Shown here in pieces: positions 8,334-16,924 of a DNA stretch of 64,000 nt (the stretch's first letter is position 1; the number at the start of each line of letters is the position of its first letter). Source of the DNA: Flavobacterium azooxidireducens (GTDB lineage Bacteria; Bacteroidota; Bacteroidia; Flavobacteriales; Flavobacteriaceae); the NCBI RefSeq assembly GCF_023195775.1, contig NZ_CP096205.1, positions 3,102,001 to 3,166,000 of the forward strand, read 5' to 3'. A model generated the notes under the pieces. It was not told where the DNA came from, did no database searches, and saw only the letters and a program-made list of their open reading frames with translations. A program made the position numbers and the translations under genes.

Positions 8334-9023
8334 TTACCATCCTCCGCCTTCATTTATAAAATAAATTAGGGTGAAATTATAATAATTATCTTTTCCTTTT
8401 ATATCAATACCATCAGCCTGAAAATAAAAAGGAGCGTGTCTGTATGGATCTGTAATTCCTTTGAAATATCTAAAATTAACCATAAAACGTTCATAGGTAG
8501 CACTTACACCCATTACAGCAAAAGCATTGAATGAAAGTTGCCCATTGGTAGAGTCAAATTCTAAATCAGACGGTTTAAGATAGTATGGATCTAAATAATA
8601 ATCTTCTTTGCCGCTATCGTTTAATTTCATCTCATGCATCAAACTGGCAGAAGCACCTAATTGAAGACCAAATTGTAAGTCGTTTTTTAAATTCAACACA
8701 TTATAATTGAATATAACAGGCATGTTATAATTTCCCATTTTGAATTTAATATCTTCCGGAGTAGATTCCGGTGTTTCTCTTCCAACTAATTTAAGGTAAT
8801 GTTGACTGTAATTAAATTCAACTAATAAATCCAGATTATCCGCAATTTCACTAGTACCAACCATTCCTAAACTAAAACCGGGCATCGATTTAGAAAATAA
8901 AATTTCTGTCTTTGTTGAAAAATTGGTAACACCGGCTGTAAAACCAAATCTACCACCAAATTGAGCAAATGAGAAGTTTGCAGACAATATAAAAAATAAA
9001 AGAACAGTTGAATATTTTTTCAT
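8334..9023 (-). CDS. outer-membrane beta-barrel protein (PorT-like)
   Basis: 229 residues with a cleavable signal peptide (MKKYSTVLLFFILSANFSFA). Alternating polar/aromatic strands follow, such as GGRFGFTAGVTNF, NLDLLVEFNYSQHYLKL, DLQFGLQLGASASLMHEM, and a final strand YYNFTLIYFINEGGGW. This is the architecture of small barrels of the Bacteroidota PorT/OMP_b-brl_2 type located in the outer membrane. Ligand and role are unknown. It is divergent from the lipoprotein gene at 9102 across 78 bp. Confidence 0.7.
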   Translation of the reverse strand: MKKYSTVLLFFILSANFSFAQFGGRFGFTAGVTNFSTKTEILFSKSMPGFSLGMVGTSEIADNLDLLVEFNYSQHYLKLVGRETPESTPEDIKFKMGNYNMPVIFNYNVLNLKNDLQFGLQLGASASLMHEMKLNDSGKEDYYLDPYYLKPSDLEFDSTNGQLSFNAFAVMGVSATYERFMVNFRYFKGITDPYRHAPFYFQADGIDIKGKDNYYNFTLIYFINEGGGW

Positions 9024-9101
9024 TTTATTAATAGGACTTTTTTTAATTTTTAGTTAGCAAATATAAACCAATTTATATATTTTTGGTAAAATTTTTTACA
9101 A

Positions 9102-9896
9102 ATGAAAAAGTTTATTGCATTAGTATTATTTGTTTCTCTATTGTCGGGATGTGAAATTGAAAATATCAATTATAAAGTTCCATTGGTTATTTCGTATGAA
9201 CCTGAAAATGTTTTAACAAATAGTGCTATTTTAGGTGGAATCGTGCTTGCCGAAGGCGGAAAAGATGTTACAGAATATGGTGTGGTTGTAAGCACTTCTG
9301 AAAATCCTACAATAAACGATACTAAAGTAGTTATAGGAAATCGTTTAGGTGAATTTTTTATTGCTTATAGCAATTTACAACCTGCAACAACCTATTTTTA
9401 TAGAGCATACGGAGTCAATGAAGTGGGAGCAGGCTACGGAGAATCCTATCAGTTTACCACTGGTGTTGCTACACCTTGTAATCCTACGCAGCCAAACCGA
9501 GTTGATTACGGTTTTGGGCAACTTAATGTTAATAATGTTTCATTAAATGAAGATGCTTATTATTCAGAAAGTGGAAATTTAGAATTTGAAGCTACGAGTT
9601 CTTTTTCAGCCGCCAGAATTTTTGTAAGCTTTAATGAAATTAATGCAAATTATCCTCTAACTGGAGAATATACCATAACAAATGAAAGCAATTTTAATTC
9701 GTTTAATAACCTCTCTAAAGGTAAAGCTAGATTAAATATTATGAATTTTGGCATGGGTGGACCAGCGGCAGCAACTGCACAACCCGGTACTAAAATTTAT
9801 GTAGAAAACGATGGATTTGTGATGACTATTATTTTTTGCAATACGTCTATGGGTAATTATTCATTAAACGGAAAGTTTTCTAAAGTAATTAATTAA
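9102..9896 (+). CDS. lipoprotein with fibronectin-III-like domain
   Basis: 264 residues starting MKKFIALVLFVSLLSGC, a lipobox with Cys17. Residues ~30-120 resemble the Fn3-type repeat common in Bacteroidota surface proteins (LTNSAILGGIV, TEYGVVVSTSENPT, LQPATTYFYRAYGVNEVG, GESYQFTTG). The C-terminal ~140 residues are beta-rich and unrecognised. It is probably an exposed or periplasmic-facing lipoprotein. A TATTTTTG -7 box sits at 9078-9085. Confidence 0.65.
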   Translation: MKKFIALVLFVSLLSGCEIENINYKVPLVISYEPENVLTNSAILGGIVLAEGGKDVTEYGVVVSTSENPTINDTKVVIGNRLGEFFIAYSNLQPATTYFYRAYGVNEVGAGYGESYQFTTGVATPCNPTQPNRVDYGFGQLNVNNVSLNEDAYYSESGNLEFEATSSFSAARIFVSFNEINANYPLTGEYTITNESNFNSFNNLSKGKARLNIMNFGMGGPAAATAQPGTKIYVENDGFVMTIIFCNTSMGNYSLNGKFSKVIN

Positions 9897-9924
9897 TGAG
9901 GTTAAGCGATTTGATTACATGGTC

Positions 9925-10950
9925 TTAACTATCACTAGCGGTATCATATTTCTTGATTGCTCTTTCTAAAATAGTCTTCATTCTATTTCGTAAGCGTTCC
10001 GGTTTAATGATTTCAATTCCATTTCCAAAACCCAACAGCAAACGTTCCATTTCATAATTTTCAATCAGAAAAAGGTTGATGATAATACTTCCATCTTCAT
10101 TTTGTTGCAAGACGCGTTGTGAGTGATGCAGTGGCTTTGTTATCACATACGGAGCATTAATTGAATCAATCCAAAGCTGAATTACTCTCGGTTGTAAGCC
10201 TTCATTTACGGTAACACCAATTACATTTTTATAATATTTTTCAACATCAAAATGATGATCTAAAAAAGGCATTTGAAAATCATAATCAATTTTGATAATT
10301 CGGTCTAAAGCCAAATTTGAAATGGGATGAGTTCCTTTCTTCTTTCCCACCACAAACCAACGGTTATTGAATTCTTTCAGAATAAACGGATGAAAATTAA
10401 ATTGGTTTTCTTCTTTGGATTTGAAAGATTTATAGGTGATTACTAAAACTATTTTCTTCACAATGGCTTGATAAATTTCATCCAAAAAATGTAACCCTTT
10501 CAAACTTTCGTTTTTGTCTAAATGAATGACCGGTTGCGTATGTGATTTCTCCGCATAAATCTTGTCCTCCAATCGCTGAACGATATCCGAGACATCGCTA
10601 AAAAGTGAAAAATCTTTGAATTGTTTCAACATCGAAACCGTTTCAGTCAGCACATTAATATCCGTTTCGGTTAAAGGAATATCAGTAATCGTGAAACCTT
10701 CTTCCGCATAATGATAAAACTTTTTGTCATACACTTCAATTGGAGCATTATAACCCAATTTTTCGCTTCTCATCATCTGAATATCCAATTGAATTGTTCT
10801 TTTGCTAACCGGATTTTCTTTTCCTTCATACTCATACAAAGCCTCACTACAGGCGTTTATCAAATCGTCTAACGTCCATTGACGATAGGTGTTTTGCAAA
10901 CATTTATCTATGGTTTTGTAGCGGATGAGGGCGTTTTTGTTTTGTGACAT
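9925..10950 (-). CDS. WYL-domain transcriptional regulator
   Basis: 341 residues. The N-terminal ~75 residues form a winged-HTH/DeoR-like unit (QWTLDDLINACSEALYEYEG, then VSKRTIQLDIQMMR as recognition helix). The centre (about 150-225) has the Sm-like WYL fold, with AIVKKIVLVITYKSF and FHPFILKEFNNRWFVVG, and the C-terminus is the WCX extension. WYL regulators sense ligands such as nucleic acids or nucleotides and often control DNA-repair or phage-defence loci. The gene follows the 1337-residue helicase on the same strand with a 56-bp gap that includes repeat words, so co-transcription is likely and control of that gene is the natural guess. Confidence 0.88.
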   Translation of the reverse strand: MSQNKNALIRYKTIDKCLQNTYRQWTLDDLINACSEALYEYEGKENPVSKRTIQLDIQMMRSEKLGYNAPIEVYDKKFYHYAEEGFTITDIPLTETDINVLTETVSMLKQFKDFSLFSDVSDIVQRLEDKIYAEKSHTQPVIHLDKNESLKGLHFLDEIYQAIVKKIVLVITYKSFKSKEENQFNFHPFILKEFNNRWFVVGKKKGTHPISNLALDRIIKIDYDFQMPFLDHHFDVEKYYKNVIGVTVNEGLQPRVIQLWIDSINAPYVITKPLHHSQRVLQQNEDGSIIINLFLIENYEMERLLLGFGNGIEIIKPERLRNRMKTILERAIKKYDTASDS

Positions 10951-10959
10951 TTTTTTTGA

Positions 10960-10993
10960 GTTGTCGGTTGTCGGTCGTCTGTTGTTTGTTATC
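10960..10993. repeat. degenerate GTTGTCGGT-type tandem words
   Basis: Short overlapping copies of GTTGTCGGT/CGTCTGTTG fill most of the gap between the helicase and WYL genes. The complementary words (CAGACAACAGACAAC) recur at 54935-54960 and 55125-55152. Confidence 0.6.
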
Positions 10994-11006
10994 AGTATTA
11001 TCTTTA

Positions 11007-14000
11007 CTAATCAACCACTTTTCCCTTCCATTTCAAGGTTTCTCTTTCGGGGTTTTGCCACCAATGTTGACTCCATATCCGCTGGTAATCAAATCCGGCT
11101 TTTTTGAGAATTTTTTCTTTGTGAATGTCTTCCAAATAAGCCAATTCACCACGGTATTCTTCTTTACTCAAACATTCTACAGCAATGTTTTTTCCACTAT
11201 TTGTTTTGATGAGCATATCTAAATTATATCCTCCAAACGGATGATTAATCAGAATTTCAGCTTCAGGCATACCGTTTTTTAATTGTTTGTACACTTGTTC
11301 TTTGAACTTATTTTTTAAGTCATTCTCAGAAACAGTTTGTTTATTACTAAATTGATCTAAATCATGCAAAATTTCTTTTCTTTTGTTTTCATTTTCATCG
11401 CTAACAGCTTTGCAATAGGCTAAATAAGCATAAAAAACAGCACGACGATTGTTGCTTCCTTCTTGCTTTAAAACCTCTTTGTAGTTACTGTAACTTTCAG
11501 TTGGAATGGAATTACAGATATAAATCTTTTCTTTCGCTCTAGTCACAATCACATTCAGTAATTTATAGCCTTTAGAATGGTTTATTGGGCCAAAACTTTG
11601 AATAAATTTCCCGTCTTTTTTTCTGCCATAGGTGGTCGAAATAATGATAATATCTCGTTCATCACCTTGAATGTTTTCTAAGTTTTTTATAAATAATCCG
11701 GCCGCTTCTAATTGCGTAATTTTTTCTCTGAAATCACTGTTTTCTTCCAAACTTTGTTTGTAAGCAATTTTTCGTTTGATGTAATTTCGTTGCGTTATAT
11801 TAAATGTTGCAATTCCAACAGAAGGATATTTTCCGGCAGCATTTGGTTGAATTTCTTCTAAAATTTCTACGATTTTATCCGCTTCTTCTTCATTAATATG
11901 TTCATGAAAAATTCCGTTTACTTCAAAAAATTCAATTGGTTTTTGATTGTTTAAAGCGGGTAATGGTTTCAATCGAGCATCATAAAATGCATGATTGGAA
12001 AAGTCAATCAAATACGGATGTCTGGAACGGTAATGAAAATCTAAATGGTTTTTATCAAATTTATATTCCAACGCAAAATCCAACAGCGATTCAATGTTTA
12101 ATAAAGCATTTTTTTGAGTGATAACGGTTTCTTCCTCCAAATCATCTTCGTCTTCAAACGAACCGTCAAACACTTTACTAAAGTAATTGGACGGCGGCAT
12201 TTGGTGTTCATCACCGGCAATAATAATATTTTTCCCTTTCAACAATGCCGGTAAATTGTCTTCTAATTTGAGCTGACTGGCTTCGTCAAATACCACATTA
12301 TCAAAATAGAAATTTTTTCCTTGAAATAAATTACAACACACATCGGGAGTCGTAAATAAAACTGGAAAAAAGGCAGTAAACAAATCGGTATCCATATTCA
12401 CAATTTGTCGTAACGTAAGCCGATTAAATTTTACACTTTTACGTTTGTTATATAAATTGGCCACCGTAATTTCTTTGTTTTCTTTTTCAAAATGAACGGC
12501 TGCTTTCAATTGTTTATTTTTCCAATAACTTTCAATGTAATTTTTTTGCGTACCGGAAAAATAAACCAATTTTTTTGCCATCGAAGCATAATGTTCTTCA
12601 CTGAAATTGAGACTATTATTCGAATTGTTTTTCAGCAAAAGATTTAAATAAGCAAACAAAAACGAGTCTTTCCAATACTTTACCGGATAAAGATGCGTAA
12701 GAATTTGTTTTTGAAAATTAGTTAACGATTGATGAAACGCATGCCAATTGTAAGCAATCAAAAACGGATTGTCCGGATGCATTTTATTCGCTTCATGTTG
12801 ATTTAAAACAGTAGTTATACTTTCATTGAACTGCGGAAAAGTAGTTCCCATTTCCAATTGATGCAACCAATTATCCTCTTGTAGCGATCGTTTTAGTTTT
12901 TTAGTTTTTAAAACGATTTGATCCAAATCGGCATTTTGATAATTGCGTTCAAAAAAGTTTAATAAGTCAGTTTGTTTAAAATCATTTTCCATTTTTTCGG
13001 AAAACGTTTGTTTGGCTAACTCGATTTTGTCTTCATAATTCTTGCATTCCAATAAGTTTTGCCACAAATTAGCAGTGATTTCTATCGGATAAAAATTTTG
13101 ATGCAAACTGATGGTTTTGATTTTCTTACCCAATTCCCGCAAGGTTTCCTGATGTTGCAAAACCGTTTTTTTGGAAGAAGAAAACCAAGAAGAAACTTTA
13201 TAGAAAAAACCATTGGTTTTAGCGAGATTAAATTCATCACTTTGCTCGCCTAAAGTGGCGGTTAGCACAAACATTTCGTTTCGGCTTTTTTGTAGTTCTT
13301 CCAGTTGAAGAGTAAATTCTTCCTTTCGTTTGGTATAATAAAATGCTTCGTAATTCTTTATAATTTGATTGATTTTCTGCCAATCAGATTGGTACTTCTG
13401 AAAAGCTTCATTCAAACCAAGTTGGCTAGTAAAGGCATCGGTTTCGGTAATTTTAGTTGAATTGTAAAACAAATTTTCGCTGTAGGGTTTGAACTTGTCA
13501 TACAACGGTTGACCTTGCTCGATCATTTCCGTTAGCCTAATCCATTCTTCCGAATCAAATGCAAACGGCAAGGCTTGTAGGTTGACGTCTTCTTTTAACG
13601 TTAAACTATCCAATAATTGCCCAATGATTTCCGACCAGCTTTGATTGTTAATCAGCTGTTCATTTAATTTGTGATGTACGGCGTTAATCTCATTTTTAGA
13701 CAAATGAATGCTATCCAATTGTTCTTGCAAAACACTCTGTGGATACACTTGTGTGGCTTCTTTAAATTTGGTATTATCCACCACATTTCGAACTGCATCC
13801 ACCACATTTTTCCGGTCGGAAACGCTGTCTTTAATCATCACACAATACTTGTCTAATTTATGGTTTTGCATGGCAGTTTGCAAGACTTCCAAAGCGGTTT
13901 GTTTCTCACATACTACTATGGTTTTTTGCTTGTTTTCCAATGCATTGATTAGCAAAGCCGTTAAGGTTTGACTTTTTCCTGTTCCGGGTGGACCTTGAAT

Positions 14001-15020
14001 AACTATTTTGGAATTGGTTTTTAGAGATTCTAACACACCTTGTTGCGATGGGTCGGTTTCAACAGCCGTGATCGATTGAAATACTTTTTCGATTGCCGCT
14101 TTTTCTTCCGCTTTAAAATTCGAAATCAAATCGCCATAATCATTGATGATGTTTTGCTTTTGTACTTCAAACAACGAAAAGAGTCCGCATTTTTCAATAA
14201 CTGCATCGCCTTTTTTGGGTAAAAGTTTTTCGTAAGCCGCTTTGTTTTTGATTGGTAAAATGGCTTCGTAATTGTTCAGAATAAAATCTAGGTTTTGATC
14301 TACATGCAATTGCTGCAAAATCGATTGACAAATGGCTTGCAATTCCGGTTTGTCAATCTTGCCATCTTCAAGCATTTCAGCCGGAATGGGTTCTAAAAAA
14401 ACACCCGAATCGGTTTGCAAATGATTGATTAATACTTCATTCAGATAGATTGGATCTTCTTCGGTGCGGCTCACTTCCCACGTATTCATTTCCGGTGAAG
14501 GCTTGATTTTAATAGACCAAATCAGAATAGGAGAAACCGAAATTTGTCCGTCGTGCATATCTCTTCTAATCAATAGCGGAAAACCAAATCCTAACGAATT
14601 CAATCCTTTTTCGGACTGAATTACTTCATTTTGAAAAATCAGATTTTCCAATCCTGAAGCCAATTTTTGTAAATCAATCAACCGTTCGGCTTCTTCTTTA
14701 CTCAGGTCGGTTGTTTTTTCTTTTACTTTGGGTTTGGGCTCAAAATCTTCATAGTCATTCAAATAAATACTGTCGCTTTTTGTTGCAACTTCCTGAGCTT
14801 TCTGGGGTTTGTCATGAATGGAAAATTTGAAATTCACATTCCGCAATGTCAGCAAATCCAATATAAAATGTTCCGGTAAGCTTTTGTGAATGGTAGCCAA
14901 ACGTGCCAAATCGAATTTATACCTCGAATTTCCGGGAATAGCATTCAAGTGAATGGTTCTGCGGTTTCCTACTTTTAATTTGGTTTGAAAGGCTTGAAAA
15001 ATATCCGGTGTAAAATTCAT
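11007..15020 (-). CDS. SF1 DNA/RNA helicase with C-terminal nuclease-like domain (DUF4011-like)
   Basis: 1337 residues. The N-terminal ~300 residues resemble DUF4011-type regions (NSLGFGFPLLIRR, SPILIWSIKI). An SF1 helicase core follows: Walker A IQGPPGTGKSQT (~343), Walker B VVFDEASQ (~911), QGDERDIIIIST (motif V-like, ~1115) and VIVTRAKEKIYI (motif VI, ~1157). The long insertion between motifs I and II is helical. The last ~75 residues (GGYNLDMLIKTNSGKNIAVEC, then HKEKILKKAGFDYQRIWSQHWW) look like a Vsr/DUF559 endonuclease-fold tail. Proteins of this build are recurrent in anti-phage islands; that role is inferred. It is first in a unit with the WYL regulator. Confidence 0.8.
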   Translation of the reverse strand: MNFTPDIFQAFQTKLKVGNRRTIHLNAIPGNSRYKFDLARLATIHKSLPEHFILDLLTLRNVNFKFSIHDKPQKAQEVATKSDSIYLNDYEDFEPKPKVKEKTTDLSKEEAERLIDLQKLASGLENLIFQNEVIQSEKGLNSLGFGFPLLIRRDMHDGQISVSPILIWSIKIKPSPEMNTWEVSRTEEDPIYLNEVLINHLQTDSGVFLEPIPAEMLEDGKIDKPELQAICQSILQQLHVDQNLDFILNNYEAILPIKNKAAYEKLLPKKGDAVIEKCGLFSLFEVQKQNIINDYGDLISNFKAEEKAAIEKVFQSITAVETDPSQQGVLESLKTNSKIVIQGPPGTGKSQTLTALLINALENKQKTIVVCEKQTALEVLQTAMQNHKLDKYCVMIKDSVSDRKNVVDAVRNVVDNTKFKEATQVYPQSVLQEQLDSIHLSKNEINAVHHKLNEQLINNQSWSEIIGQLLDSLTLKEDVNLQALPFAFDSEEWIRLTEMIEQGQPLYDKFKPYSENLFYNSTKITETDAFTSQLGLNEAFQKYQSDWQKINQIIKNYEAFYYTKRKEEFTLQLEELQKSRNEMFVLTATLGEQSDEFNLAKTNGFFYKVSSWFSSSKKTVLQHQETLRELGKKIKTISLHQNFYPIEITANLWQNLLECKNYEDKIELAKQTFSEKMENDFKQTDLLNFFERNYQNADLDQIVLKTKKLKRSLQEDNWLHQLEMGTTFPQFNESITTVLNQHEANKMHPDNPFLIAYNWHAFHQSLTNFQKQILTHLYPVKYWKDSFLFAYLNLLLKNNSNNSLNFSEEHYASMAKKLVYFSGTQKNYIESYWKNKQLKAAVHFEKENKEITVANLYNKRKSVKFNRLTLRQIVNMDTDLFTAFFPVLFTTPDVCCNLFQGKNFYFDNVVFDEASQLKLEDNLPALLKGKNIIIAGDEHQMPPSNYFSKVFDGSFEDEDDLEEETVITQKNALLNIESLLDFALEYKFDKNHLDFHYRSRHPYLIDFSNHAFYDARLKPLPALNNQKPIEFFEVNGIFHEHINEEEADKIVEILEEIQPNAAGKYPSVGIATFNITQRNYIKRKIAYKQSLEENSDFREKITQLEAAGLFIKNLENIQGDERDIIIISTTYGRKKDGKFIQSFGPINHSKGYKLLNVIVTRAKEKIYICNSIPTESYSNYKEVLKQEGSNNRRAVFYAYLAYCKAVSDENENKRKEILHDLDQFSNKQTVSENDLKNKFKEQVYKQLKNGMPEAEILINHPFGGYNLDMLIKTNSGKNIAVECLSKEEYRGELAYLEDIHKEKILKKAGFDYQRIWSQHWWQNPERETLKWKGKVVD

Positions 15021-15086
15021 CTTTAAAAAGCGATAAGTTAAGAGGTAAATATAGAATTTTTTGGTTTATTTAGAGAAAATATTTTA

Positions 15087-15107
15087 CTACGCAAAATAAT
15101 TGCGTAG
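15087..15107. repeat. palindrome CTACGCA..TTGCGTAG, copy 1
   Basis: CTACGCA at 15087-15093 and TTGCGTAG at 15100-15107 form an inverted repeat between the helicase and rtcB start regions. It is followed by TAAATCTTTGT. A near-identical block, including the AAATCTTTGT tail, lies at 24548-24568 in the tRNA-like array. Confidence 0.7.
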
Positions 15108-15136
15108 CAATGCTTAAATCTTTGTAACAGAAAATC

Positions 15137-15169
15137 AACCCGACTGTTGCAACGGACAACAGTCGGGTT
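15137..15169 (+). promoter_or_regulatory. hairpin in the rtcB leader
   Basis: AACCCGACTGTTG (15137-15149) pairs perfectly over 13 bp with CAACAGTCGGGTT (15157-15169) around a 7-nt loop CAACGGA. No T run follows; instead CACAAAAGGAAAGAAAAC leads into the rtcB ATG, 18 nt after the stem. It is more likely a 5'-UTR regulatory or processing structure, or a dyad operator, than a terminator. Confidence 0.6.
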
Positions 15170-15187
15170 CACAAAAGGAAAGAAAAC

Positions 15188-16609
15188 ATGAACACACCAA
15201 TCAACGGAAACGATTTATTAGCCTTGGGATACGAACAAGGTTCGATCATGGGCATTGCTCTACGCATCAATAAAAAAAGAACCGGATACAACCGTGCCGA
15301 AATGATGACGCATTATGTCTCTGTTTTAGCCCAACCGGAAAACTATTTGGATGACAAAGTCTTTGGCAAATTAGCCACTGCCATCATCGAAAAAAGCAAT
15401 GAAAAGCCGGAAGATTTTATTCAGTTAAATCCCGAAACCAAAGCCTATGTTGCCTATGGTTCCGATCATATTGAACAAGGTGCCATCAAACAAATGGAAA
15501 TTGCCATGCAGTTACCTGTTACCGTTGCCGGAGCCTTGATGCCCGATGCTCACCAAGGCTATGGTTTGCCAATTGGAGGGGTTTTGGCCACCAACAATGC
15601 CATTATTCCGTATGGAGTGGGCGTGGATATTGGCTGCAGAATGGCACTTTCTATTTATGATATTGCAGCAGATTTCTATTTTGAAAACGAAGATAAATTC
15701 AAACGTGAATTAATTGCTCATACTAAATTTGGAGCCGGTCACGGTTTTCATGGACAGTATAAAACCGATCATGCCGTGTTGGAAAGCAAAGACTTTGACA
15801 CCAATCCATTCATCAAAAACCTGAAAGACAAAGCGTGGTCGCAATTGGGTTCATCGGGAGGTGGAAATCACTTTGTGGAATTCGGTATTTTAGAATTTGC
15901 TCAAGACGATGCGGTGTTAAACATCCCGAAAGGAAACTATGTGGCGTTGTTAACCCATTCTGGTTCCAGAGGTTTTGGAGCTACGATTGCCGGACATTAT
16001 ACCAAACTAGCCAAAGACGTTTGCAAGTTACCCGAAGTGGCCAAAAACTTAGCCTATTTGGATTTAAACTCGCAATTGGGACAAGAATATTGGTTGGCAA
16101 TGAATTTAGCCGGCGATTATGCGTCGGCTTGTCACGAAGTGATTCACGACAAAATTGCCAACGCCTTGGGAGCAACCGTTTTGGCAAAAGTGGAAAACCA
16201 CCACAACTTTGCTTGGAAAGAAGTGTGGAATGGCGAAGAAGTCATCGTTCACCGAAAAGGAGCTACTCCAGCCGGAAAAGACGTGATGGGAATTATCCCT
16301 GGCAGTATGACTGCACCCGGATTTTTGGTGCGAGGAAAAGGCGAGGAGCAAGCGATTAATTCTGCCTCACACGGAGCGGGACGACAAATGAGCCGAACCC
16401 AAGCCGAAAAAACCATTACCAAAAACGCCATGCAAACCATCCTAAAGGACCACGGCGTTACCTTAATTGGTGCCGGCTTAGACGAAGCTCCAATGGCCTA
16501 CAAAGACATTCATCAAGTGATGGCTGCCCAACAGGAATTGGTGGACGTAGTGGCGAAGTTTACACCGAAGTTGGTGAGAATGGCGGATGATGGGAGCCGG
16601 GAGGATTAG
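15188..16609 (+). CDS. rtcB: RNA-splicing/repair ligase RtcB
   Basis: 473 residues. RtcB joins 2',3'-cyclic phosphate or 3'-phosphate RNA ends to 5'-OH ends using GTP and Mn2+. Metal ligands are visible in YGVGVDIGCRMA (Cys150), GSSGGGNHFVEFG, LLTHSGSRGFG and AKVENHHNFAW. The guanylylated His is in ASHGAGRQMSR (His395). Residues 1-65 form an N-terminal extension relative to the ~408-residue E. coli enzyme, starting NGNDLLALGYEQGSIMGIAL, as in other Bacteroidota forms. No archease or prfH gene is adjacent. The gene sits between the helicase/WYL unit and the CHAT gene and has its own hairpin leader. A role in tRNA repair after nuclease attack is inferred. Confidence 0.95.
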   Translation: MNTPINGNDLLALGYEQGSIMGIALRINKKRTGYNRAEMMTHYVSVLAQPENYLDDKVFGKLATAIIEKSNEKPEDFIQLNPETKAYVAYGSDHIEQGAIKQMEIAMQLPVTVAGALMPDAHQGYGLPIGGVLATNNAIIPYGVGVDIGCRMALSIYDIAADFYFENEDKFKRELIAHTKFGAGHGFHGQYKTDHAVLESKDFDTNPFIKNLKDKAWSQLGSSGGGNHFVEFGILEFAQDDAVLNIPKGNYVALLTHSGSRGFGATIAGHYTKLAKDVCKLPEVAKNLAYLDLNSQLGQEYWLAMNLAGDYASACHEVIHDKIANALGATVLAKVENHHNFAWKEVWNGEEVIVHRKGATPAGKDVMGIIPGSMTAPGFLVRGKGEEQAINSASHGAGRQMSRTQAEKTITKNAMQTILKDHGVTLIGAGLDEAPMAYKDIHQVMAAQQELVDVVAKFTPKLVRMADDGSRED

Positions 16610-16614
16610 TTGAA

Positions 16615-16750
16615 GGTTGCGGGTTGCGAGTTGCGAGTTGCGGGTTGCGGGTTTCAGGTTTCAGGTTGCTTGGTAATTGGTGAGAATGTTTTTCTTACAA
16701 AGCAGTTTGTTTGAATGAACGTAACTCAGCATCTCAGCAACTCAGCCCCT
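16615..16750. repeat. degenerate tandem words GTTGCGGGTT / GTTTCAGG / ACTCAGCA
   Basis: Just after the rtcB stop, copies of GTTGCG(A/G)GTT run through 16615-16653, GTTTCAGG words follow at 16651-16669, and a 9-nt word ACTCAGCA(T/A)C repeats at 16724-16750. These are phrase-like, imperfect and non-coding. Similar words recur in other gaps of the window. Confidence 0.65.
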
Positions 16751-16832
16751 CAAAAAAATGTTAATAAATCAACCGCAAAGTCAATATATTACATTGGTTT
16801 TGTGGTTGGTTTTTTGTTAAATTTGTTAAAGT

Positions 16833-16901
16833 ATGAAAGATAAAATACTGGAATAGTTAAAAGAAAAAGAAGGCACCTTTGTTACATCTAATTTAAAATG
16901 A
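16833..16901 (+). pseudogene. short broken frame upstream of the CHAT gene
   Basis: ATG 16833 reads MKDKILE, an amber stop, then LKEKEGTFVTSNLK and a stop. With the amber read through, this is a plausible start of a small protein. Together with the fragment at 21240-21326 it suggests that the CHAT gene sits in a decayed locus. Too short for a family call. Confidence 0.25.
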
Positions 16902-16924
16902 TTAATTCATAAAATAACTTCTTT

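Noticed and set aside
10925..11222. Frames 10925-11107 and 10944-11222 (plus)
   Set aside because: Antisense to the helicase 3' end and made largely of the repeat words.
15137..15169. Intrinsic terminator before rtcB
   Set aside because: The strong stem is followed by CACAAAAGG and not by a T run, and it is only 18 nt before the start codon.
15835..16440. Overlapping frames inside rtcB (15835-16359 plus, 15981-16440 minus)
   Set aside because: Shadow frames of a well-conserved RtcB coding sequence.
16615..16669. CRISPR or coding repeats in the GTTGCGGG words
   Set aside because: Period of 7-9 bases and imperfect; no repeat-spacer pattern and no open frame with a start.
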